A DNA stretch of 54,403 bases from JAVWJP01 sp036638975 (GTDB taxonomy: Bacteria; Bacillota; Clostridia; Oscillospirales; Ruminococcaceae). The notes under the pieces are model-generated. The model was given only the letters and a program-made list of their open reading frames with translations, searched no databases and was not told the DNA's origin. The translations under genes were made by a program, and so were the position numbers. The stretch covers positions 1-54,403 of the forward strand of contig JAVWJP010000013.1 in the NCBI GenBank assembly GCA_036638975.1. The letters are read 5' to 3'. Below are positions 47,778 to 54,403 of the stretch, piece after piece (position 1 is the stretch's first letter; each line of letters opens with the position of its first letter).

Positions 47778-48866
47778 TTATAATTTATTGTTTTTTTCAA
47801 ATTCTGCCATAAACGCAACCAGCTTGTCTATGCCCTCCGGAGGCATAGCGTTATATATAGATGCCCTCATACCGCCCACAGAGCGATGCCCTTTGAGGTT
47901 TACAAAGCCCGCCGCGGCAGCCTCTTTGCAGAACTTCTTGTCAAGCTCCTCGTTGCCTGTTACAAAGGTTACGTTCATCATAGAGCGGTCCTCGCCCTGC
48001 ACCGCCGCCTTAAACAGCTTAGAATTATCTAAGAAGTTATAAAGCACCTGCGCCTTTGCCGCATTGCGCTCGCGCATTTTTACAAGCCCGCCTATGTCAT
48101 TTTTTATCCACTCAAGCACAAGCTTGCACATATATATAGAGTAGCAAGGCGGAGTATTGTACATGGAATCGTTCTCGACGTGAACCTTATAATTGAACAT
48201 TGTAGGCGTAATATCGCGTGCATTACCTATTAAGTCCTCACGGATTATTACCACGGTAAGCCCCGCAGGAGCCATGTTTTTTTGTGCTCCTGCATAAATA
48301 ACGCCAAATTTACTTACATCAAATGGCTCAGAAAGTATGCAGCTTGAGAGGTCTGCAACCAACGGCATATCGCCTGTATCGGGGATATATGGAAACTTTG
48401 TACCAAAAATTGTATTATTAAAGCAAATATGCAAATAGTCGGCATCGGCATCGAGGTCGGCACGGGTAACCTTAGGTACATATGTAAAGTTTTTGTCCTT
48501 AGAAGAAGCTATAACCTTAACCTCGCCGTAACGCGCTGCCTCCTCCATAGCTTTTTTAGAGAACTGTCCTGTTACCATGTAATCTGCTTTTCCGTTTTTG
48601 TTCATCAAATTAAGCGGCACCATGGCAAACTGCGAAGAAGCACCGCCCTGTAAAAACAGCACCTTATAATTATCGGGTATCTCCATTACCTCGCGCAAAA
48701 GACTTTGGCAATCGCATATGATTTTGTCATAAACGGGTGAGCGGTGGCTCATCTCCATTACAGACTGCCCCGAGCCTTCGTAATCCAGCATCTCGCTTGC
48801 CGCCTTGATAAGCACACTCTCAGGCAAAATAGAAGGTCCCGCAGAAAAATTGTATACTCTAGCCAT
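47778..48866 (-). CDS. serC: Phosphoserine aminotransferase
   Basis: PLP enzyme converting 3-phosphohydroxypyruvate to phosphoserine. 362 residues; the N terminus VYNFSAGPSILPESVL and the PLP lysine in YAGAQKNMAPAGL are typical. It is the first gene of the serC-serA operon, behind a GGAGGA site. The third gene of the pathway, serB, is not present. Confidence 0.96.
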   Translation of the reverse strand: MARVYNFSAGPSILPESVLIKAASEMLDYEGSGQSVMEMSHRSPVYDKIICDCQSLLREVMEIPDNYKVLFLQGGASSQFAMVPLNLMNKNGKADYMVTGQFSKKAMEEAARYGEVKVIASSKDKNFTYVPKVTRADLDADADYLHICFNNTIFGTKFPYIPDTGDMPLVADLSSCILSEPFDVSKFGVIYAGAQKNMAPAGLTVVIIREDLIGNARDITPTMFNYKVHVENDSMYNTPPCYSIYMCKLVLEWIKNDIGGLVKMRERNAAKAQVLYNFLDNSKLFKAAVQGEDRSMMNVTFVTGNEELDKKFCKEAAAAGFVNLKGHRSVGGMRASIYNAMPPEGIDKLVAFMAEFEKNNKL

Positions 48867-48947
48867 AATGTATTCCTCCGTCTATTTTAAAAATTATATT
48901 ACTATTATAGACCTTTTAATGCTTTAGTCAAATGAAATATGAAAGTT

Positions 48948-50405
48948 TTACACTTTCAACAGTTTTTTAACACTTTGGAGGTCTGTTTCTTCCGCATATT
49001 CATCAAAAACAACTGTATTTCCACTCAATACAGTTATTCTGTCGGCAATGCCCATTGCCTCCTCTGCATCATTTGTAAAATAGAGTATACCGCAGCCGCG
49101 CTTTTTAAGCATATTTACTTTTTGATATATTCGCATTTTTGCCTGTAAATCTATGCCGTTTGTGGCATCGACCAAAATATAAATATCACAGTCGCGCGCA
49201 ATTGTCCTTTCAATAAGCTCGCGCTGAAGATACCCGCCTGTCATATATTCTGCATGGCTGAGCATTTGTGTGCCAAAAACATTGCCCAGCATTCGCCCCA
49301 TTGCCTGCGTGCTCTCTTTAAGCTTTGCTTTAAGCACCGTTAACGCCCCTGTTTTTTGCCCGCCCGCACTGTCATAGCACTCCAGCCGCTTTTCGGTTTC
49401 TCCGTCAACAGCCGCAGCTATGCGCAAAGAGTTTGCCTCCAGCGGGCTTTGCAGCTTTACGGTTTTTCCAAGCACTATTATATCTCCGCCGTGCGGCGCA
49501 AGCCCCAAAAGCACGTGGCAAAGCTGCAACGCACACTGCCCCGCACCGCCAAGCACTGCTCTTATTTCTCCTCTGTACAAATTAAAGCTTATATCCTGCA
49601 AAAACTCGCCGCAAACATTATTAAGCTCCAGCAAACTTTCGCCGCGCTCCACAAGCTCCTTGCCGTAAATATCACCAACGCGGTAGCCCTCTGTTAGCTC
49701 TATCAAATCTGCCTCTGTAAGCCCCTGCACCGCCTGTACTGTCTTTATTTCACCGTGCTCTATAACGGCTACCCTGTCCGCCAAGCGCAATATCTCGTTT
49801 AACCTGTGCGTTATATAAATAACCGAAACACCCGCCGCCCGCAGGCTGCTTACTGCATTATAAAGCACCTCACATTCGTTGTCCGGCAAATGCGAGGACG
49901 GCTCGTCCATTATAATAAGCTTTGCATCAAACAAATATGCCCGCGCTATCGCAGCAAGCTGTTTTTGTGCGGGGCTTAGGCTCGAAAATTTTGAAGCGGA
50001 ATTTAACTGTATGTTTAAAGCCTTAAAGCAAGGCTCGCATATTTCGCCCAGCTTCTTTGACGAAAAATTGCCGTTTTTATAATACTTACTGTTGCCAAAC
50101 AAGATGTTATCTGCAACACTTAGCTGCTCAAAGCCCTTGTTGTTTTGCACTAAAGTAACAATTCCGTGCTCTACGGCGTCGGCGGGGGCCGCTATCTTTA
50201 TTTCATTTCCCTCAAAGAAAATATGCCCGCTTTCGGCAGGCATAGAGCCATTTATTAAATTAATAACGGTGGACTTGCCGGCAGCGTTTTTACCCGCCAA
50301 CGCAAGCACCTCGCCCTTATACACTGTAAGCTCTGCGCAGCGAATGTAAAATTCGCTCGTTATTCTGCGCGTAACGCCCTGCAACCTTAAAAGTTCCTGT
50401 GGCAT
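48948..50405 (-). CDS. Orphan two-domain ABC ATPase (sugar/nucleoside importer type)
   Basis: 485 residues with two ABC domains in tandem, like RbsA/MglA. The first domain is intact: Walker A GKNAAGKST (about 37-45), LSPAQKQ signature and Walker B LIIMDEPSS. The second is degenerate: its Walker A position reads GGAGQCALQL without GKT, and the signature is changed (TGGYLQRELIERT). No permease or binding protein is adjacent. It may therefore serve a distant transporter or have another role. The NERD-like gene is 18 bp upstream on the same strand. Confidence 0.88.
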   Translation of the reverse strand: MPQELLRLQGVTRRITSEFYIRCAELTVYKGEVLALAGKNAAGKSTVINLINGSMPAESGHIFFEGNEIKIAAPADAVEHGIVTLVQNNKGFEQLSVADNILFGNSKYYKNGNFSSKKLGEICEPCFKALNIQLNSASKFSSLSPAQKQLAAIARAYLFDAKLIIMDEPSSHLPDNECEVLYNAVSSLRAAGVSVIYITHRLNEILRLADRVAVIEHGEIKTVQAVQGLTEADLIELTEGYRVGDIYGKELVERGESLLELNNVCGEFLQDISFNLYRGEIRAVLGGAGQCALQLCHVLLGLAPHGGDIIVLGKTVKLQSPLEANSLRIAAAVDGETEKRLECYDSAGGQKTGALTVLKAKLKESTQAMGRMLGNVFGTQMLSHAEYMTGGYLQRELIERTIARDCDIYILVDATNGIDLQAKMRIYQKVNMLKKRGCGILYFTNDAEEAMGIADRITVLSGNTVVFDEYAEETDLQSVKKLLKV

Positions 50406-50423
50406 AAAATATTATCCTCCCCA

Positions 50424-51011
50424 TCACTCGCGCATGGCATTTATTATCTCGCAAAGCTTTTCCACATCAACATCGTTGTCCTTTTCAAAGCGTGTTTTAT
50501 CTAAAAAAGCACCTAGCTTACGCACCTTTACAACAGGCAGGGTATCTTTGACATAAAGGGCGGTCTTGCGAAACGATGCCGTAAACACCACAATCTGCTC
50601 CATTTGTATGCTGTAAATATCATTCTTAGCAAAGCTTGAACGCAAAAGCTCCATGGCCGTTTCGCCCTCTTTAAGCGGGTTGTCAAAGCGTGTTTTAACA
50701 TCTTTTTTCACAAATGCCCATTGCTCGTCTTTTTCTCCGCCATAATAATCGGCATTCTGAACCTCCGCATTGACAAGCAGCAGACCAAAAAAGCCAACCA
50801 TAATATAATCCAAATGTACCTTTTTTGTACCGTCAGTCAAAGTAACATCGGCAAGCACCTTGTAGCTGCGTATAGCGGAGTAACGCCTAAGCGCACGCCA
50901 AACCATGCCGCGCTGCCCGTTTGGGCTTATATGCATCTGCCACAAAAACCATATCCCAAATGCCAACACCGCCAGCCCTGTTAAAACCATTATAAATATC
51001 TTCTCGTTCAT
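50424..51011 (-). CDS. Membrane-anchored NERD-like domain protein
   Basis: 195 residues. One membrane segment at about 5-25, then a domain with VHLDYIMVGFFGLLLVNAEV and ADYYGG...WAFV, the pattern of NERD (nuclease-related) domains in which the strand after the conserved G carries acidic residues. Family members often sit beside DNA-processing or helicase genes, but here the neighbour is the ABC ATPase, 18 bp downstream. Function unknown; the NERD call is by pattern only. Confidence 0.65.
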   Translation of the reverse strand: MNEKIFIMVLTGLAVLAFGIWFLWQMHISPNGQRGMVWRALRRYSAIRSYKVLADVTLTDGTKKVHLDYIMVGFFGLLLVNAEVQNADYYGGEKDEQWAFVKKDVKTRFDNPLKEGETAMELLRSSFAKNDIYSIQMEQIVVFTASFRKTALYVKDTLPVVKVRKLGAFLDKTRFEKDNDVDVEKLCEIINAMRE

Positions 51012-51150
51012 GTTGTTACCGTCCTTTTTTAATATACATAAGACATAAAATATATACTTTTAAGTTTAACATAAAACAGTGTTAAAAGAAAGGACGTATG
51101 CTTCATATTTTATTGTATTTTTTTGTTATGAGCCTGCTACTCTGTAAAAC

Positions 51151-51178
51151 TTGACTAACACAAAAAATAGTTTATAAT
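51151..51178 (+). promoter_or_regulatory. Sigma-A promoter of the DUF4358 gene
   Basis: TTGACT (51151-51156), 16-bp spacer, TATAAT (51173-51178). Confidence 0.75.
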
Positions 51179-51216
51179 TTAATATATATATCAAATGAAT
51201 TTGTATGGAGATATTT

Positions 51217-51741
51217 ATGAAAAAACTTCTTTCTATATTCCTTTTAACGCTTTTGCTTTTGTTCTCGTCTTGCTCAAACAATCGCCTCTCTGTTCCGGAT
51301 CCTATCGAAGATAACAGCATAGCCTATGCCACAACCGAGCCTGAGCACCTCAGCGATATTATAGACCTTATTTACAAGGACATAACAATAACAGGGCAAA
51401 CAAATGCGATATACAGCGACCTTTCCGACATTTTCCACCTAGATTCAACCATGGTTGAGGATTATGCGGCGCGCTACACCAATGGACGTTACGGAGTCGC
51501 AGACGTAGTTATATTAAAGCTTAAAAACCCCGATGATACCGCACAAAAAGAAGCTGTTATATCCGGTCTGGAGCAGCGGCGCGATGACCGAATAGCGGAA
51601 TTTGAAAATTATGATGTGCACGATGCCTTTAATATTGCAAAAAACGCCGAGGTTTTTACCCGCGGAAGCTATGTAATACTGCTTATGCTAGCTGATACCG
51701 AAGATGCGCACACAATTATTTTAGAAAATATACCGGGTTAA
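51217..51741 (+). CDS. DUF4358-type lipoprotein
   Basis: 174 residues. Signal peptide with lipobox FSSC (Cys at about 20), then a soluble domain of the DUF4358 type found in many Clostridia (GVADVVILKLKN, SGLEQRRDDRIAEFENY, VFTRGSYVILLML). ATG 51217 is chosen behind GGAG; an ATG at 51205 overlaps that site. The function of the family is unknown; it is often next to membrane acyltransferase-like genes, as here. Confidence 0.8.
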   Translation: MKKLLSIFLLTLLLLFSSCSNNRLSVPDPIEDNSIAYATTEPEHLSDIIDLIYKDITITGQTNAIYSDLSDIFHLDSTMVEDYAARYTNGRYGVADVVILKLKNPDDTAQKEAVISGLEQRRDDRIAEFENYDVHDAFNIAKNAEVFTRGSYVILLMLADTEDAHTIILENIPG

Positions 51742-51763
51742 AAAAACTGCAAAGAGGGTTTGT

Positions 51764-52522
51764 ATGTTCAAAAAAAAGGACCTCTCGCACCGCGTATGGT
51801 TTATAGATGAAATGCGTGGTGTTTTTATCCTGCTTATGATTTTATACCACTTGCTTTACGACTTGGTATATATTTTTGGGGTAAATATACCTGCCTTTCG
51901 CTGGCAGACAACAGAATATGCACAGCTTTTAATAGCAGGGCTTTTTGTATTTATAGCAGGTGTTGCGTCGCGTTTTTCGCACAACAACCTAAAGCGCGGT
52001 GCACAATGCTTCGCACTTGGCATGGTGATGACTGTTGTTACATGGTTAGTCTTGCCAACGCAGCTTGTTGCCTTTGGCGTTTTGCATATGCTTGGGGCGT
52101 GCATGATGCTGTTTGTTTTGTTAAAGCCGCTTTTAGATAAGCTTCCGCCGTTGTGGGGGCTTATTTTTTGCGCCGCTATGTTTTTTCTTACCTTTAACAC
52201 ACAAATTGGCTACTGGGGCATGAAGGGGTGGGAGCTTTCTCTACCGCCACAGCTTTATACCACAGCCTTTTTGTTTCCGTTTGGCTTCCCATATCCTGGC
52301 TTTTGGTCGTCCGATTACTTCCCGCTTCTGCCGTGGATATTTTGGTATATAGGCGGCTCCTTTGCAGGAGTTTATATCAAAGAAGGGCGCTGCCCCTCAT
52401 GGTTTTTTAAACCTCACAGCCGCCTGCTTGCATTAATCGGGCGCAATACCATTTATATTTATTTACTTCATCAGCCGCTAATTTATGGCGTTCTTTACCT
52501 GCTTTTTAACATCATAAAATAA
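51764..52522 (+). CDS. DUF1624 membrane protein (acetyltransferase-like)
   Basis: 252 residues with about seven membrane segments. RVWFIDEMRGVFILLMILYHLLYDLVY is the N-terminal signature of the DUF1624/heparan-alpha-glucosaminide N-acetyltransferase-like family, with the catalytic-type histidine in LYHLLYD. Such proteins may acetylate cell-surface glycans. It follows the DUF4358 gene by 22 bp and probably shares its promoter. Confidence 0.88.
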   Translation: MFKKKDLSHRVWFIDEMRGVFILLMILYHLLYDLVYIFGVNIPAFRWQTTEYAQLLIAGLFVFIAGVASRFSHNNLKRGAQCFALGMVMTVVTWLVLPTQLVAFGVLHMLGACMMLFVLLKPLLDKLPPLWGLIFCAAMFFLTFNTQIGYWGMKGWELSLPPQLYTTAFLFPFGFPYPGFWSSDYFPLLPWIFWYIGGSFAGVYIKEGRCPSWFFKPHSRLLALIGRNTIYIYLLHQPLIYGVLYLLFNIIK

Positions 52523-52542
52523 ACTGCAATTAAACATATAAT

Positions 52543-52568
52543 CCGCGCGCTACACATATGCGCAATTA
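52543..52568. repeat. Degenerate fragment of the 83-bp repeat
   Basis: CCGCGCGCTACACATATGCGCAATTA resembles the inverted block GTCGCGTGCTACGCACATGCGCAATTA, with four differences. Confidence 0.55.
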
Positions 52569-52588
52569 CAGGCTTTCCCGAAAAATCG

Positions 52589-53173
52589 TCACTCATAATA
52601 TCTTATTACAGAAATCACTCGTCCCAAAATACTAAGCTCGTCAACAATAATAGGCTCAAAAGTGTCGTTTTCGGGCTGCAACCTAAAGTGCCCATTCTCT
52701 TTATAAAAACGCTTTACAGTAGCTTCGTCTTCAATAAGCGCCACAACTATTGTGCCGTTTTCAGCAGTTGATACTTTGCGGGACACTATAATGTCACCGT
52801 CCAAAATACCTGCATTCATCATGCTCTCGCCTTTTACACGCAGAGCAAATAAATCTTTTTCACTGCCATAGCGCGTTTTATATGGTATGTATTCTTCAAT
52901 TTGCTCCACAGCCAAAATTGGCATACCCGCCGTTACAGTACCCAAAAGCGGCACATTTGTTGTGTTGCCGCAGCCGGGCATTTTTATAGAGCGGTTAAGG
53001 TTTTGCTCGCGCTTAATATAGCCATCTTCCTCAAGCTGCTTTAAATACTTATGGACAGTTGAGGTAGATTTAATATTTAAGTCTGCACAAATTTCTCGTA
53101 CCGACGGCGGAACTCCCTCACATATGCGCTCATTTATATACTCAAGCACCCCTTGCACTTTTTTATCCAGCAC
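52589..53173 (-). CDS. lexA: SOS repressor LexA
   Basis: Represses DNA-damage genes and cleaves itself when RecA is activated. The N-terminal winged helix has VREICADLNIKSTSTVHKYL; the cleavage bond is the Ala-Gly of TVTAGMP; the catalytic serine and lysine are in VKGESMMNAG and EATVKRF. GTG 53173 is preferred because AAAGGGG is 7 bp upstream (194 residues); ATG 53179 is possible but only two bases from that site. Operators upstream suggest self-control. Confidence 0.92.
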   Translation of the reverse strand: MLDKKVQGVLEYINERICEGVPPSVREICADLNIKSTSTVHKYLKQLEEDGYIKREQNLNRSIKMPGCGNTTNVPLLGTVTAGMPILAVEQIEEYIPYKTRYGSEKDLFALRVKGESMMNAGILDGDIIVSRKVSTAENGTIVVALIEDEATVKRFYKENGHFRLQPENDTFEPIIVDELSILGRVISVIRYYE

Positions 53174-53214
53174 AAACATCGCCCCTTTCACCGGTTTTAA
53201 TACTCATTTTCATC

Positions 53215-53276
53215 ATTATAGCATATCGCCTCAAAAAAAGCAAACATATGTTTGTCAAAATGTAAGCATTTGTTTA
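53215..53276 (-). promoter_or_regulatory. lexA promoter with two LexA-box candidates
   Basis: The minus-strand -10 is TATAAT (53220-53215, extended TGC before it), with a -35 TTTGCT at 53244-53239. The perfect palindrome CAAACATATGTTTG (53241-53254) overlaps the -35 end; TAAGCATTTGTTTA (53263-53276) is a second, weaker copy 22 bp away. They resemble CGAACNNNNGTTCG of Bacillus with A in place of the outer C/G. Confidence 0.6.
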
Positions 53277-53341
53277 TAATAATTCCACTGAATATTAAAC
53301 CTTTGTTTACAGCACCTTAACAAAGAAAATTTTATCTGTAC

Positions 53342-53347
53342 TATAAT
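53342..53347 (+). promoter_or_regulatory. -10 box of the small RNA candidate
   Basis: Perfect TATAAT; TTAACA at 53317-53322 would be a -35 with 19-bp spacing. Confidence 0.45.
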
Positions 53348-53352
53348 ATAAA

Positions 53353-53473
53353 CATACCCTAACATAAACGCAGCCGCAGCGTTTTGGGTATACTCTACCC
53401 TCCTCAAGAAAACACACACCTCAAACAAATGAAGGCATCTGCTTTTAATAGCAGGTGTCTTTATGTTTTATTT
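53353..53473 (+). ncRNA. Small RNA candidate with C-rich anti-SD stretch
   Basis: About 120 nt between lexA and the tRNA array. A nested hairpin ATACCC(AACGC-agccgca-GCGTT)GGGTAT spans 53354-53391. Then comes an unpaired ACCCTCCTC (53397-53405), exactly complementary to GAGGAGGGT-type ribosome sites, an A/C-rich linker, and a terminator AGGCATCTGC/GCAGGTGTCT (53433-53460) with tail TTTATGTTTTATTT. A hairpin, C-rich linker and terminator are the usual shape of Gram-positive trans-acting small RNAs. Short open frames here do not look coding. Confidence 0.45.
53433..53473 (+). terminator. Intrinsic terminator of the small RNA candidate
   Basis: A 10-bp stem (two wobbles), loop TTTTAATA, T-rich tail. 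Confidence 0.7.
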
Positions 53474-53482
53474 AGTAATTAC

Positions 53483-53872
53483 TACCCGCGGCAGAAACAG
53501 CCTGCCACAGGCAGACTGTTTGCGCGCACCCTTGGTGCGCTTGCTGCCTGTTCGATTCCTACGACTCATGCAAAAAAGAAGTAGCAAGACAAGCGCTGAC
53601 CGTGAGGGAATCTACCCGCGGCAGAAACAGCCTGCCACAGGCAGACTGTTTGCGCGCACCCTTGGTGCGCTTGCTGCCTGTTCGATTCCTACGACTCATG
53701 CAAAAAAGAAGTAGCAAGACAAGCGCTGACCGTGAGGGAATCTACCCGCGGCAGAAACAGCCTGCCACAGGCAGACTGTTTGCGCGCACCCTTGGTGCGC
53801 TTGCTGCCTGTTTGATTCCTACGGACTCATGCAAAAAAGAAGTAGCAAGACAAGCGTCTTGCTACTTCTTTT
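53483..53872. repeat. 130-bp tandem repeat derived from tRNA-Glu 3' end and terminator
   Basis: Three units start at 53483, 53613 and 53743, period 130 bp, nearly identical. Each holds ACCCGCGGCAGAAACAGCC, an imperfect AACAG-CTGCC hairpin, GCGCACC-cttg-GGTGCGC, and the left arm of the tRNA terminator (AAAAAAGAAGTAGCAAGAC). Units one and two then carry TGACCGTGAGGGAATC, which resembles the inverted 3' end of tRNA-Glu (TGACCCGTGGGGGAATC); in the third unit the true terminator and tRNA follow. Proline- and arginine-rich open frames through it are artefacts. Confidence 0.88.
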
Positions 53873-53874
53873 TT
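53833..53874 (-). terminator. Terminator of tRNA-Glu
   Basis: AAAAAAGAAGTAGCAAGAC and its perfect complement (19-bp stem, loop AAGC). It immediately follows the tRNA 3' end on the minus strand and works in either direction. Confidence 0.9.
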
Positions 53875-53948
53875 GGTGACCCGTGGGGGAATCGAACCCC
53901 CGAAGCCGCCGTGAGAGGGCGGAGTCTTAACCGCTTGACCAACGGGCC
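53874..53948 (-). tRNA. tRNA-Glu (anticodon CUC)
   Basis: On the minus strand GGCCCGT pairs with ACGGGTC (one G-U pair), a D arm GGTCAAGCGGTTAAGAC, anticodon stem CCGCC/GGCGG with loop CTCTCAC (anticodon CTC), T arm GGGGGTTCGATTCCCCC, and an encoded CCA. Confidence 0.95.
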
Positions 53949-53964
53949 ATATAGTTTTTTAATT

Positions 53965-54010
53965 AAAAAAGCTGCCATATAATGCACTATCAGGCACAGG
54001 CAGCTTTTTT
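53965..54010. terminator. Bidirectional terminator between the two tRNAs
   Basis: AAAAAAGCTGCC (53965-53976) pairs with GGCAGCTTTTTT (53999-54010). On the minus strand it would end the tRNA-Lys transcript before tRNA-Glu. Confidence 0.75.
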
Positions 54011-54029
54011 GGTGCGCCATCAGGGACTC
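54003..54029 (-). repeat. Duplicated 3' end of tRNA-Lys
   Basis: 27 bp identical to 54135-54161, covering the T-rich flank, CCA, acceptor and part of the T arm of tRNA-Lys; after it the sequence diverges (tacctacgctg) and no tRNA can form. Confidence 0.85.
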
Positions 54030-54041
54030 TACCTACGCTGT

Positions 54042-54068
54042 AAAAAACTTGCTACAAGCAACTTTTTT
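54042..54068. terminator. Hairpin between the tRNA-Lys fragment and gene
   Basis: AAAAAACTTGCT-aca-AGCAACTTTTTT with one mismatch. The same arrangement (A/T-armed hairpin next to a tRNA 3' end) occurs at tRNA-Glu. Confidence 0.5.
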
Positions 54069-54141
54069 GTCGCATTGTCTGCTAAAACAGACCCTGCTCC
54101 ACAACTTTTCTCGTCCTTAATTTCATAGCAGTATGCTTTTT

Positions 54142-54217
<76 letters not shown>

Positions 54218-54341
54218 ATATTGCCTTTTCTTTAAAAGGTGTTACAAACTTACTGCCCCATTACTATTTTCCTTGGCTGGATTGACTGAACTGAAAGCGC
54301 TCAAACTTCGCTTGCGCTTGTTTTTGCTGTTCATTTCATGC

Positions 54342-54366
54342 CTACCAACTGAGCTAATGGCGCATA
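54342..54366 (-). repeat. Duplicated 5' end of tRNA-Lys
   Basis: 25 bp identical to 54197-54221 in all but the last base: the first 22 nt of tRNA-Lys (to GGTAG) and a little of its upstream flank. It is preceded on the other side by unrelated sequence, so it is a fragment, not a gene. Confidence 0.85.
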
Positions 54367-54403
54367 GTTCCAGAGAACACATTTGACTAAAAAGCAGCAA
54401 GCT

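Noticed and set aside
53384..53982. Overlapping proline/arginine-rich open frames in the 130-bp repeat
   Set aside because: They follow the repeat, run into tRNA-Glu in antisense, and have no ribosome sites. Such frames are common artefacts of tRNA-derived repeats.

Overview
The window looks like a chromosomal stretch of an anaerobic Gram-positive bacterium of the class Clostridia, possibly Oscillospirales. The grounds are gene content and style: rex, a single-chain 1237-residue PurL, PyrK/PyrD type 1B, GTP-type PEP carboxykinase, MtaB, ECF and DUF4358/DUF3810 proteins, strong GGAGG ribosome sites, many TTG/GTG starts and intrinsic terminators. A run of 100 N at 22281-22380, inside a tandem repeat, shows that this is a draft assembly. 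Nothing resembles a prophage, integrase, transposase or CRISPR array; most of the window is housekeeping. The species cannot be fixed from the sequence alone.

Layout. 1-230: tandem 83-bp intergenic repeats, then a CHASE-GGDEF diguanylate cyclase, an Smr protein and a DUF3810 metalloprotease-like membrane protein. 3217-6092 (minus): oxidoreductase, alanine racemase, ECF S component. 6468-10119 (plus): lipoprotein solute-binding protein, PHP phosphoesterase, ArsP-like permease, Rex. 10244-10378: an apparently unannotated structured RNA with its own terminator. 10497-12225: pyrK-pyrD. 12363-14144 (minus): dusB and a TSUP transporter. 14364-18525: polA (structured leader), rimI, tsaD. 18677-22211: pckA and a purine permease, followed by a 78-bp tandem repeat carrying copies of the permease 3' end. 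22880-25859 (minus): nagB and the ilvB-ilvN operon. 26106-30660: BtuF-like lipoprotein, a small P-loop protein, pgi, a D,D-carboxypeptidase and an HPr-like protein without its histidine. 30886-35925: mtaB and purL. 35981-39472 (minus): argG-argH and a TIM-barrel-like protein.

39489-44105 is more accessory: repeats, an MGMT-family protein, a small unknown gene, hflX, an XRE regulator/membrane protein pair with a three-iteron promoter, a second HPr-like protein and a TetR regulator. CheW and a methyl-accepting chemotaxis protein follow. 46592-48866 (minus) is serC-serA. 48948-51011 (minus) is an orphan two-domain ABC ATPase next to a NERD-like membrane protein. Two small envelope genes and lexA follow. 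The right end has a small-RNA candidate with an anti-Shine-Dalgarno-like C-rich stretch, a 130-bp tandem array apparently derived from the tRNA-Glu 3' end plus its terminator, tRNA-Glu(CUC), and tRNA-Lys(CUU) flanked by duplicated pieces of itself.

Metabolically the genes cover serine, branched-chain amino acid, arginine, pyrimidine and purine synthesis, gluconeogenesis and amino-sugar use, and cell wall D-alanine metabolism, with redox (Rex) and SOS (LexA) regulators. The most promising undescribed items are RNA- or repeat-level: the pseudoknotted RNA before pyrK, the C-rich small RNA before the tRNA array, the tRNA-derived repeats, and the 23-bp iteron promoter.
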